Below are positions 28,205 to 36,513 of a DNA stretch of 64,000 nt, piece after piece. The notes beneath the pieces were generated by a model that saw nothing but the letters and a program-made list of their open reading frames with translations, was not told where the DNA came from and searched no databases. Origin of the DNA: an uncultured Opitutaceae bacterium. Its GTDB lineage: Bacteria; Verrucomicrobiota; Verrucomicrobiia; Opitutales; Opitutaceae. The first letter of the stretch is position 1. Each line of letters starts with the position of its first letter. The stretch is from assembly GCA_903891325.1 (NCBI GenBank), contig CAITEC010000062.1, positions 1-64,000 on the forward strand, written 5' to 3'. The translations under genes were made by a program, and so were the position numbers.

Positions 28205-29230
28205 TCAGGAGAGCCGCCGCAGGAGCCCCAGGATGCGCTCCTTCACCGCCTTGCGGTGCGGAGAGGCCCCATCGCCGGGTTTTTCACTCCCGTGCTCGAC
28301 GAACCACTGGTAGCTTTCCTGAAGCATGCGGTCATTCGAATAAAGCGGCTTCCACCCAAGGGCCAGCATCGGCTCGATGTCGAAGTAAAACGCGGCGTTG
28401 TAGGTGAGGTAGTGGTAGGGCGCGAGCGGGCTCAGCCCGAGGATGTCGAGGGCCCGCAGCGCGAGGATCGTGGTGCGCTCCGGCAGGCTCCTCACCCGCG
28501 ACGTGGAGCCGGCGAAGGCGATGAGGTTTTCCAGGGCGGAACGCATCGACCCGAACTGGTCGGTGCCCACGTTGTAAATCCCGGGCTTCCGCTTGTCCAG
28601 GGCCAGCATGTAGGCGGCCATCAGGTCGTCGGCGTGGACGAACTGGAAGCGGGCGTTGCCCGGGCCGATGCAATAGACGTTCCGGTTCTCCCGGATCCAC
28701 TGGAAAAGGATCTGGAAGATCCCGAGCCGGCTGGGGGCCAGGATCGTCCGCGGCCGGATGACAATCAGCGGGACCCCGCCCGCGCTGCAGGCCGCGGCAA
28801 CCGCCTGCTCGCCCGCCCACTTTGAGCGGCCGTAGATTTCGGCCGGGGCGGGCTTCGACCGCAGCGTGATCGGCGCGTCCTTGGGTATCCCGAAAATCGC
28901 GCTGGAGCTCATGTGGATGAAGGCGGAGACCCCGGCGGCCGCCGCGCTCTCCGCGACCGCCCGGGACCCCTCGACATTCACGCTCCAGAACTCGCGGCCG
29001 GACTTGGTGAGCGGGACCAGCGCGGCGTTGTGGTGGACGATGTCGATCCCGCGCATCAGCTCCGCCAGGCGCTTCCGGTCGCGGACGTCGCAGACGGCGA
29101 AATCGACGCCCGCCGGACGGGCGCTGTCCTCGCGCACGTCCACCGCGAGGACGCTCTCGCCCCGCTCGGCGAGGCGCCGGCTGATCAGCGCCCCGAGGAA
29201 TCCAGACCCGCCGGTGACCAGGTGTCTCAT
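28205..29230 (-). CDS. NAD-dependent epimerase/dehydratase (extended SDR)
   Basis: 341 aa from the ATG 29228-29230; the much longer open frame upstream (to 30892) is antisense to other genes. The N-terminal Rossmann motif is V-T-G-G-S-G-F-L-G-A; the catalytic pair is Y-G-R-S-K, with H-M-S-S-S-A-I-F before it. It probably interconverts nucleotide or lipid-linked sugars. Only 11 bp separate it from the GNAT gene, and 40 bp from the HAD-UbiA gene, so all are likely one operon. Confidence 0.9.
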   Translation of the reverse strand: MRHLVTGGSGFLGALISRRLAERGESVLAVDVREDSARPAGVDFAVCDVRDRKRLAELMRGIDIVHHNAALVPLTKSGREFWSVNVEGSRAVAESAAAAGVSAFIHMSSSAIFGIPKDAPITLRSKPAPAEIYGRSKWAGEQAVAAACSAGGVPLIVIRPRTILAPSRLGIFQILFQWIRENRNVYCIGPGNARFQFVHADDLMAAYMLALDKRKPGIYNVGTDQFGSMRSALENLIAFAGSTSRVRSLPERTTILALRALDILGLSPLAPYHYLTYNAAFYFDIEPMLALGWKPLYSNDRMLQESYQWFVEHGSEKPGDGASPHRKAVKERILGLLRRLS

Positions 29231-29241
29231 CGTCGGTAAAA

Positions 29242-29739
29242 TCAATGGGCACGCCGCTCTCCTATCAACTCCCAATAGCCGACGTCGATCCACCGGTCGA
29301 ACTTCCGGCCCACCTCCGCCAGGTGCGCAACCTTGCGGAATCCGAACTTCTCGTGAAGGGCGACGCTCCCGGGATTGGGCAGCGCGATGCCGGCGACCAG
29401 GCTGTGCATGGACAGATCCCAGAGCATCGGGATGAGCGTCCCGTAAAGGGCCGAGCCGATCCCCCGGCCCGCCGACGCCTCCTCGACATAGACCGTCGTC
29501 TCGGCGGTGTGCCGGTAGGAGCAGCGGGTGCGGAAGCGGCCGGCGTACGCATAGCCGGCCACCCGGCCCTCCCGCTCCAGGACCAGCCAGGGGAATTCCC
29601 GCTGGACCTCGGCCATCCGCGCCGCCATCTCGGCGGCGCCGACCTCCTCCTCCTCGAAGGTCACGGGCGTGCGCAGGACGTACGGATTGTAGATCGAGCA
29701 GATCGCGGCGGCGTCGGCCGGTGTGGCGGGGCGGATCAT
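29242..29739 (-). CDS. GNAT acetyltransferase, phosphinothricin-acetyltransferase-like
   Basis: 165 aa from the ATG 29737-29739 (M-I-R-P-A-T-P-A-D-A). It has I-Y-N-P-Y-V, T-F-E-E-E-E, R-C-S-Y-R-H-T-A-E-T-T-V-Y-V, the acetyl-CoA site G-R-G-I-G-S-A-L-Y and L-H-E-K-F-G-F, all characteristic of the Pat/Bar/YncA-type group. It acetylates an amine-bearing small molecule; the substrate cannot be told. It diverges from the frameshifted GT39-like gene across 103 bp. Confidence 0.9.
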   Translation of the reverse strand: MIRPATPADAAAICSIYNPYVLRTPVTFEEEEVGAAEMAARMAEVQREFPWLVLEREGRVAGYAYAGRFRTRCSYRHTAETTVYVEEASAGRGIGSALYGTLIPMLWDLSMHSLVAGIALPNPGSVALHEKFGFRKVAHLAEVGRKFDRWIDVGYWELIGERRAH

Positions 29740-29842
29740 CGGGGGCTTGGGGAGCGAAGGCGGGAGAATGAAAATTGGCAAGTTTGCGGCGCGCAGCAAA
29801 AGGATTTGATGCCCCCGCCTTCCTGCCCGATAAATCCGTCCC

Positions 29843-31676
29843 TTGGGCACTCCTTCGGAATATCCGCGGCATTGGCTCTCCCGGAAGGCGGAGTGGCTCG
29901 GGCTGGCTGCGGTCGCGGGGCTGGCGGCCTGGCTCCTCGCCGCATCGTGGCGGAAATGGCCCGACACCCTCGTCGACTTCAGCCGCGAGCTCTACGTGCC
30001 CTGGCGGATAGCGAACGGCGCCCTGCTCTACCGCGACGTGAACGACATCTTCGGCCCGCTGTCGCAGTACTTCAACGCGGCGCTCTTCTCGGTCTTCGGC
30101 CCGGGCCTGATGGTCCTGGTGGCCGCCAATCTCGCGGTGTTTGCCGCGATCACCGGCCTGATTTACCGCCACTTCCGCCGTGCCTGGGGTCCGGGCGCCG
30201 CCCTCGCCTCCTCCGCCGTCTTCGTGTCCGTCTTCGGCTTCTCCCAGTACATCACGATCGGGAACTACAATTACGCCACGCCGTACTGCCACGAGGCGAC
30301 GCACGGCGTGCTCGTCTGCCTCCTGCTGCTCGGCGCGCTGGACGGCTGGGTCGGCCGGCCGTCGGCCGCGCGCAGCCTCGTCGCCGGCGGGCTCTTCGGG
30401 CTTACCGCGGTCCTGAAGCCAGAGATCATGCTCGCCGGCGCCGCGGTCACGCTGGCCGCGGTCGCGATCCGGATCCGCCGGGGCGGCAGGCCGGCCGGTT
30501 CGGCCGCCGCAGCGTGGGCGGCCGGGGCCCTCCTTCCCACCGCGCTGTTTGCGGCGTGGTTCAGCCGCCGGGTGGGCTGGCGGGCTGGCATCGGCATGGC
30601 TGGCCATGTGTGGCTGAGCGCCGGCACGACCGGCCGCCAGATCAACGAGCGGGTCCAGGCGCGCTTTCTGGGCCTCGACAACATCCCGCGCCATCTGGCC
30701 GAGCACGGGCTTGCCACCCTGCTGGGTCTTCTCCTGGTCGGGTCGCTTTGCGCCCTCGCCTGGACCGCGGAGCGCGCGCCCCGGCCATGGTTCCGGAACC
30801 TCGCGGCCGGGATCGCCGCGGGGGGGGGGCCTCTGGCTGGGCTGCCGCGGGATCGCATGGACCAACATCGGGCATTGCCTGCTCGGCCTCACCCTCGCCT
30901 ACGGCGCCTTCGGTTTCTTCCGGCTTGCCCTGCGGCGCGAATGGGGCGGCTTCCCGGAGGGGAGCACGCTGCGCCTGCTGATCCCGGTGCTCGCCGCGGT
31001 CCTGATGGGCCGGATGGTCCTGGCCGGGCGGATCTATCACTACGGCTTTTACCAGGCGGCGCTCGCCGGCATCCTCGTGCCCGCCGTGATGATCGGGGAG
31101 CTGCCCGGGCTCATCGGCCTGGCCGGGCGGGGACGACTCGTCCTTGCGGGCGGCACGCTGCTCCTGCTGGCGCCCGGCGTGGCGCAGTTGACGGCCCTGT
31201 CCGGCCACCTCATGAGCCTGAAGACCGAGCCTGTCGGCCGGGGGCGCGACCTGTTCTACACCTTTCCGCAGGAGATCAACCCGACCGGCGCCATGGTGCG
31301 CCTGACCAGCGAATCGCTGGAGCGCAGGCCGCCGGGTGGGACGCTGGTCGTCCTGCCCGAGGGCGAGATCATCAACTACCTTGCCCGAATGCCGAGCCCC
31401 GTCGCCCCCTACTCCTTCTATGGGGCGAATACCGCCGACGGCCTCGAGAAGGCCATCGTCCGGGACCTGGACCGGCACCCGCCGGACTGGATCGTCATCA
31501 TCAGCCGGGACCTCGGCGACTATGGCATCCACAGCTATGGGGAGAGTCCCGGTTCAGGTAGGGACATCCTCGAGTGGGTCGCGGCGAACTACGAGCATGC
31601 CGACTACTTCGGCGGCAATCCCTTCGATCCGCGCCAGTGCGGCGCAATGATCATGGCGCGCAGCCCCGCCCGGTGA
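29843..31676 (+). pseudogene. GT39-like membrane protein gene, frameshifted at a G10 tract
   Basis: The first part (about 326 codons from the TTG at 29843) has membrane helices typical of GT-C proteins (W-R-I-A-N-G-A-L-L-Y-R-D, D-I-F-G-P-L-S-Q-Y). At 30820-30829 a run of ten G shifts the frame. The second part (to the TGA at 31674-31676) continues the same protein in another frame (L-W-L-G-C-R-G-I-A-W-T). With nine G the two join as one ~610-aa protein with a soluble C-terminus. It may be a sequencing error, a phase-variable switch or a real mutation. Confidence 0.8.
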
Positions 31677-31685
31677 GCGCGGCCC

Positions 31686-31708
31686 GGCTGCGCAAAAGAT
31701 GCGCAGCC
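31686..31708 (+). terminator. Hairpin after the GT39-like gene
   Basis: GGCTGCGCA and TGCGCAGCC form a perfect 9-bp stem around a 5-base loop, 10 bp past the stop at 31676. No T-run follows, so it may not be a classical terminator. I see nothing else in 31677-31855. Confidence 0.5.
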
Positions 31709-31855
31709 ATCGCCAATCGCCGCGAAGCCCGCAGGCCCGCGATGCCCTAGGCTCACCCGCCGTCCAACCCCGGATGGCGGACTGCCGATGGCTTTGACCC
31801 TTGCCCCCCCCCTGCCCCAACCGGCTCTTGTCAGACCGGTGCGGCTCGCGCATGG

Positions 31856-33109
31856 TTGCAGGCGATGCCTGAGGCCCTATCGAGATCCGTCGCGCGCCCG
31901 GACCCCGGAGACGGGAATCCCGGCGGCGCGCTTCAATCCGCCGTGAAGGAACTCCGGGACATCAAGGCGGCGATCGACGAGCATTCGATCGTGGCGGTTA
32001 CCGGCCCGGACGGCCGGATCACGTACGTGAACGACAAGTTCTGCTCGATCTCCAAGTACTCCCGGGAGGAGCTTCTCGGGAAGGACCACCGCATCATCAG
32101 CTCCGGACGCCACCCCAAGGAGTTCTTCAGGAATCTCTGGGAGACGATCGGAAACGGCCGGACGTGGCATGGGGAGATCTGCAACCGCGCCAAGGACGGG
32201 TCCATCTACTGGGTCGACACGACGATCTACCCGTGCATGGGCGCCAATGGAAAGCCCGAGCAATACGTGGCGATCCGCACGGACGTCACCCATCGGAAGC
32301 TCGACGAGGCCAAGCTGCAGAACTACGCCGAGCAGCTGGCGGAGAAAAACCGCGAGCTCCAGATGATCTTCTACACGGTCTCCCACGACCTGCGCTCGCC
32401 GCTGGTCAACATCCAGGGTTTCGCCAAGCGGCTGGCCCGGGCGTCCGAGTCGGTCCGCAGCGGCCTGCTCGCCGGCGGCGGACCGGACTCGCCGGAGGCG
32501 GCCCAGGCCCGGGAGCACCTTGGGGCGACCTTCCCGGAGTCGCTCCGCTTCATCGACGCGGGGGCCGCCCGGATCGATGCCCTCCTGACCGGCCTCCTGC
32601 GCTATTCCCGGCTCGGGCGCCAGACGCTGCGTTTCGAGCGCGTGGACATGAACGCCCTGCTTGCCGAGGCGCTGGCGGCCATGCGCTTCCAGGTCGAGCA
32701 GGCGAAGGCGGAGGTCCGGGTCGGGGACCTTCCCGATTGCTGGGCCGACCGGGCCCAGGTCAGCCAGGTCTTCGCCAACCTCCTGGACAACGCACTCAAG
32801 TACCGGCATCCGGACCGCGCGCCGCGGATTGTCGTCGGGGGAGCCGTCGAGGGAGGCGAGGGAGCCGAGGTGATCTACCGGGTCGGGGACAATGGGATCG
32901 GTATTTCCACCGACCAGCAGGCGCGCATCTTCGAGATTTTCAACCGGCTGAACCCCAGCGGGCCCGCCGGGGAGGGGCTGGGCCTGACGATCGCCCGGCG
33001 CATCCTGGATCGCCAGCGCGGCAAGATCCGGGTGGAAAGCGACGGGGAGGGTTCGACCTTCGTGGTCTCGCTGCCCAGCCGGAATCCGCGGGAAGGCGCG
33101 GTCGCGTGA
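31856..33109 (+). CDS. PAS-containing sensor histidine kinase
   Basis: 417 aa from the TTG at 31856; the ATG three codons on is an equally good start. Residues ~35-145 form a PAS domain (I-V-A-V-T-G-P-D-G-R-I-T-Y-V-N-D-K-F) with a PAC end. The phosphoacceptor is His177 in V-S-H-D-L-R-S-P-L-V-N, an HisKA box. The HATPase domain shows N-box L-L-D-N-A-L-K, G1 V-G-D-N-G-I-G and G2 G-E-G-L-G-L-T. It has no membrane helix and is probably cytoplasmic. The TGA overlaps the GTG of the next gene. Confidence 0.93.
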   Translation: MQAMPEALSRSVARPDPGDGNPGGALQSAVKELRDIKAAIDEHSIVAVTGPDGRITYVNDKFCSISKYSREELLGKDHRIISSGRHPKEFFRNLWETIGNGRTWHGEICNRAKDGSIYWVDTTIYPCMGANGKPEQYVAIRTDVTHRKLDEAKLQNYAEQLAEKNRELQMIFYTVSHDLRSPLVNIQGFAKRLARASESVRSGLLAGGGPDSPEAAQAREHLGATFPESLRFIDAGAARIDALLTGLLRYSRLGRQTLRFERVDMNALLAEALAAMRFQVEQAKAEVRVGDLPDCWADRAQVSQVFANLLDNALKYRHPDRAPRIVVGGAVEGGEGAEVIYRVGDNGIGISTDQQARIFEIFNRLNPSGPAGEGLGLTIARRILDRQRGKIRVESDGEGSTFVVSLPSRNPREGAVA

Positions 33110-34161
33110 AGGCCCCCGCCGGACCCGCCCCGGAGATCCTGGTCGTCGACGACGACGAGGGGCTGCGCCTGCTCGTGTCCGACTGCCTCCGCACGGAGGG
33201 ATACGAGGTCGCGGTCGCGGCCTCGGGCGCCGCGGCGGTCGCGGCCCTCCGCGACCGGCGTCCGGACCTCATGCTTCTCGACCTGCAGCTCGACGACATG
33301 CCGGGCAGCGCGCTGCTCGAGGCATTGAGGAAGACGGACCGGAAGGTGCCCTTCATCGTCATAACGGGACAGGGGGACCAGAATGTGGCGGTGGAAATGA
33401 TGAAGCAGGGGGCCCTGGACTACGTCATGAAGGACGCCGCGATCCTCGACCTTCTGCCCTCCGTCGTGAAGCGGGCGATCGCCACCCTTGAGCGGGACCG
33501 ATCGCTGGCCTCGGCCATGTCCGAGAAGCGCGCCCTGGAGCAGCGGATCCTGGAACTGGGCGAAACCGAGCGGCGCCGGATCGGGGCCGACCTGCACGAC
33601 GGTGTCGGCCAGCTCCTGACCGCCGCCGAGCTGATGTGCGTGGGGCTGAAGGACGACGTGGCGGCGCTGGACGCCCGGCTGGGCGGGCAGCTCGGGACGA
33701 TCGCCGGGATGCTCCGCGACGCGATCGCCCAGACGCGAGCGCTTGCCCGGGGGCTGGCCCCGCTCGACGAGGAACCCGAGGCCTTCCAGAACGGGCTGAC
33801 GGAACTGGCCGCCCGGGCGGAGTCCATCGGCCGGCTCAAGGTGCGGCTCGACTGCCGCTGCGCGGAGCCGCTGCGGGACCGCGCGGCGGCGGGGCACCTC
33901 TACCGGATCGCCCAGGAGGCGCTGCACAACGCCGTCAAGCACAGCGGGGCGACGGAAGTCCTGATCCGCTGGGAAAAGGCGGACGGCCGGTTCCGCCTCG
34001 ATGTCTCGGACAACGGGAAGGGCATGCTGCGCAGCCCGTCGGACGGTCTCGGGCTGGGGCTGATGCAGCACAGGGCCGACCTCATCGGCGCAAAGCTGAC
34101 CCTGGAATCCAGGCCGGGCGGCGGGGTGACCGTCACCTGCCTGCTTCCCTCCAAGTCATGA
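33106..34161 (+). CDS. REC domain fused to NarL-type (HisKA_3) histidine kinase
   Basis: 351 aa from the GTG at 33106 (GTGA overlap). Residues 1-125 are a receiver domain (V-V-D-D-D-E, phospho-Asp in L-L-D-L-Q-L). A coiled stretch then leads to E-R-R-R-I-G-A-D-L-H-D-G-V-G-Q-L-L, a HisKA_3 phosphoacceptor box, and an HATPase with H-N-A-V-K-H-S and L-G-L-G-L-M-Q-H-R. The upstream kinase could phosphorylate its REC domain, and it in turn the NarL-type regulator downstream: a three-step relay (inference). ATGA overlap to the next gene. Confidence 0.93.
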   Translation: MKAPAGPAPEILVVDDDEGLRLLVSDCLRTEGYEVAVAASGAAAVAALRDRRPDLMLLDLQLDDMPGSALLEALRKTDRKVPFIVITGQGDQNVAVEMMKQGALDYVMKDAAILDLLPSVVKRAIATLERDRSLASAMSEKRALEQRILELGETERRRIGADLHDGVGQLLTAAELMCVGLKDDVAALDARLGGQLGTIAGMLRDAIAQTRALARGLAPLDEEPEAFQNGLTELAARAESIGRLKVRLDCRCAEPLRDRAAAGHLYRIAQEALHNAVKHSGATEVLIRWEKADGRFRLDVSDNGKGMLRSPSDGLGLGLMQHRADLIGAKLTLESRPGGGVTVTCLLPSKS

Positions 34162-34856
34162 AGGCGCAGCGACCCGGCCCGGCGACAGGTTCCGCCGGGC
34201 AGCCCGCCCGCCGCAGCGTCCTCCTGGTCGACGATCATCCCTTCATGCGGGCCGGGCTCGCCCAGCTGATCGACCGGCAGCCCGACCTGGCCGTCTGCGG
34301 GGAGGCCGGCAACCCGGCCGAGGCCTTCACCGCGCTCGGGAAATCGCAGCCCGACCTTGTCCTGAGCGACATCACGATGCCCGGCCGCAGCGGGCTGGAC
34401 TTCATCAAGGACCTGCGGGCGCGGCACCCGGGCCTGCGGGTCCTCGTCGTGTCCATGCACGACGAGGCGATCTACGCGGAGCGCGCGCTGCGCGCGGGCG
34501 CCAGCGGCTACATCATGAAGGAGGCCGGAGGAGAGAACCTGCTCGCCGCGATCCGCCAGGTGCTCCGCGGCGAAACCTACGTCAGCGCGCGGATGGCCGC
34601 GAAGCTCCTCGAGTCGTTCACCGCGGCCCGGCCGCGCGGGTCGTCCTCGCCCATCGAGAAGCTGACCGACCGGGAGTTCGAGGTTTTCCGGCTGATCGGC
34701 GAGGGAAAGAGCACGCGCGACATCGCCGCGCAGCTCCACCTCAGCCCGAAGACCGTCGACGTGCACCGCAGCCACATCCGGGAGAAACTCGCCCTTTCGG
34801 ATTCGACCGCCCTCGTGCGGCACGCCGTGCGCTGGGTGGAGACGGCGCCGGACTAG
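34158..34856 (+). CDS. NarL/FixJ-family response regulator
   Basis: 232 aa. Receiver domain with L-V-D-D-H-P-F, phospho-Asp in V-L-S-D-I-T-M-P-G and Lys in M-K-E-A. The C-terminal LuxR-type helix-turn-helix reads L-T-D-R-E-F-E-V-F and T-V-D-V-H-R-S-H-I-R-E-K-L. It is the output of the three-gene phosphorelay; targets unknown. Confidence 0.95.
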   Translation: MKAQRPGPATGSAGQPARRSVLLVDDHPFMRAGLAQLIDRQPDLAVCGEAGNPAEAFTALGKSQPDLVLSDITMPGRSGLDFIKDLRARHPGLRVLVVSMHDEAIYAERALRAGASGYIMKEAGGENLLAAIRQVLRGETYVSARMAAKLLESFTAARPRGSSSPIEKLTDREFEVFRLIGEGKSTRDIAAQLHLSPKTVDVHRSHIREKLALSDSTALVRHAVRWVETAPD

Positions 34857-34935
34857 CCATCTAAGGGTTTTACCTAGTCAGATGCGGCGGCGACTCCAAT
34901 TCACGGGGCGCCGCCCGTCGTGTATGCTCCGCGGC

Positions 34936-35934
34936 ATGATATCCATGACCCTCGACGCCCCAACGGCCTCCTCCGCCCCCGCCGGCGACCGCCGCGAGTC
35001 GGGCTGCTCCACCGAGAAGATCCTCCACAGCCGCGAAATCGTCGCGCAGCTGAAGCGATCCGAGATCTACTCCTCGTACGAGGAGGCCTTCCAGGTGGCT
35101 ACGGGCCTGCCGCTCGCCCTCCGCCCGGTGGGCACCCTCCAGTCGCCGCTGCGCGACGCCAGGAGGGAGAATGGATTCTGCGCGCTCGTGGCCAGGGCCA
35201 ACAGCAGTTGCGCGGCCTGCCTCCGGCTCCAGGAGAAGGTCGAGCTGGCCTCATCCGAGGGGGCCGGCACGCTCACCTGCCACGCCGGGCTGGTCGAGTC
35301 GGCGGTGCCGATCCGCCTCGGCGAGAACATCGTCGCCTACCTTCAGACCGGGCAGGTCATGCTTCGCCGGCCGACAAAGACCCAGCTGGCCCGGACGATC
35401 CGGGGCATCCGCGAGTCCGGGATCGATATTCCCGCGGCCGAGCTGGAGACCGCGTATTTCCAGACGCGCGTCCTCAGCCGGATGGAATTCAGCTCGATCC
35501 TGCGCCTGCTCTCCATCTTCGCCGAGCACCTCTCCGTGATCGCCAACCAGCTCGTCACGGCCCGCGCCAAGGCCGAGCTGCCCGCCGTCGCGAAGGCGCG
35601 CAGCTACATCCAGCAGCACCAGACGGAGGTGCTGACCCTCACCGACGTCGCCCGTGCCGTAAACATGAGCGCGTTCTACTTCTGCAAGATCTTCCGGAAG
35701 GTCACCGGGGTGACCTTTGTCGAGTACTTGGCCCGGCTCCGGGTCGAGGGGGTGAAGAACCTGCTCCTCGATCCCCACAAGCGGATCAGCGAGGCCGCCT
35801 TTGAGGCGGGCTTCCAGTCGCTCTCCCAATTCAACCGGGTGTTCCGCAGGCTCGCCGGCGAGGCGCCCACCCGCTACCGGGAAAAGCTGCACGGCAGCAG
35901 CGAGCCGGCCGCCCCCATCGTCTTTGCCGCCTGA
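34936..35934 (+). CDS. PocR-domain AraC-family transcriptional regulator
   Basis: 332 aa from the ATG 34936, chosen over an upstream ATG at 34882. Residues ~35-200 are a PocR sensory domain: C-A-L-V-A-R-A-N-S-S-C-A-A-C and L-T-C-H-A-G-L-V-E-S-A-V-P-I, with conserved Cys/His that may bind a ligand or metal. The C-terminal two helix-turn-helix AraC domain reads L-T-D-V-A-R-A-V-N-M-S and F-Q-S-L-S-Q-F-N-R-V-F-R. PocR-AraC proteins in this group sit near sugar or methyltransferase genes and usually activate them. A -10-like TATGCT lies 7 nt before the ATG. Confidence 0.92.
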   Translation: MISMTLDAPTASSAPAGDRRESGCSTEKILHSREIVAQLKRSEIYSSYEEAFQVATGLPLALRPVGTLQSPLRDARRENGFCALVARANSSCAACLRLQEKVELASSEGAGTLTCHAGLVESAVPIRLGENIVAYLQTGQVMLRRPTKTQLARTIRGIRESGIDIPAAELETAYFQTRVLSRMEFSSILRLLSIFAEHLSVIANQLVTARAKAELPAVAKARSYIQQHQTEVLTLTDVARAVNMSAFYFCKIFRKVTGVTFVEYLARLRVEGVKNLLLDPHKRISEAAFEAGFQSLSQFNRVFRRLAGEAPTRYREKLHGSSEPAAPIVFAA

Positions 35935-35937
35935 ACC

Positions 35938-36417
35938 GTGAAAACCATCCTTGCAGCAGTCGACTTCTCACCGGCCACCGAGGCCGTGGTTGCCGCCGCG
36001 GCGACGCACGCGCGGGCGTCGGGAAGCCGGATCGTCCTCCTGCACGTCGCCCCGGACTACGCCGCGCTCAGCTCCGTCGCGGAGGGTTTCAGCTACCCCC
36101 TGGACATGGGAACACCCCTGCCCGTCGACCAGGCCCGGATGACCGAGGTCGAGAAGGCCGCCGAGAACCGGCTCAAGAACATCGCGTTCAAGCTAAAGGG
36201 ATTGGAGGTCGAGACGATCGTGACGGCCGGCACGCCGCCCGAGGAAATCCTCCGGGTTTCCCGCGAAAGCGCGGCCGGATTGATCGTGATGGGGCTGCCC
36301 ACGCACAGCCCGCTCTACGAGCTGATCGCCGGGAGCGCGACCTATGGCGTCCTGAAGAAGGCGCCCTGCCAGCTGCTCTTCGTGCCCGCGGGGAAGTCCG
36401 CGTCCAAGGTGGCCTGA
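35938..36417 (+). CDS. Universal stress protein, UspA family
   Basis: 159 aa from the GTG at 35938, 3 bp past the regulator's stop, so probably co-transcribed. The fold marks are I-L-A-A-V-D-F-S at the start, V-L-L-H-V-A-P and the ATP-binding tail I-V-M-G-L-P-T-H-S-P-L, then G-S-A-T-Y-G-V-L-K-K-A-P-C. Expected role: ATP-binding stress response; specifics unknown. Confidence 0.93.
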   Translation: MKTILAAVDFSPATEAVVAAAATHARASGSRIVLLHVAPDYAALSSVAEGFSYPLDMGTPLPVDQARMTEVEKAAENRLKNIAFKLKGLEVETIVTAGTPPEEILRVSRESAAGLIVMGLPTHSPLYELIAGSATYGVLKKAPCQLLFVPAGKSASKVA

Positions 36418-36426
36418 CGGCCACCT

Positions 36427-36485
36427 GCCGAAACCTGAAACCTGAGACCTGAAACCTGAGTCGATCGGCCGGACCCCGGCTACAT
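36427..36485 (-). repeat. Heptad-repeat element D plus half GTAGCC palindrome
   Basis: On the minus strand: GATCGAC then TCAGGTT-TCAGGTC-TCAGGTT-TCAGGTT-TCGGC (36427-36467), next to GGACCCCGGCTACAT at 36471-36485, half of the GTAGCC palindrome family. It lies between uspA and the convergent CoA-transferase gene. Confidence 0.82.
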
Positions 36486-36513
36486 CGGAACTCGATCGTC
36501 CCGGCGCTCCGTC

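Noticed and set aside
28205-30892. An 895-codon frame extending the epimerase upstream
   Set aside because: Only the part from 29230 down is a recognisable SDR; the rest is antisense to the GNAT region and the GT39-like gene.
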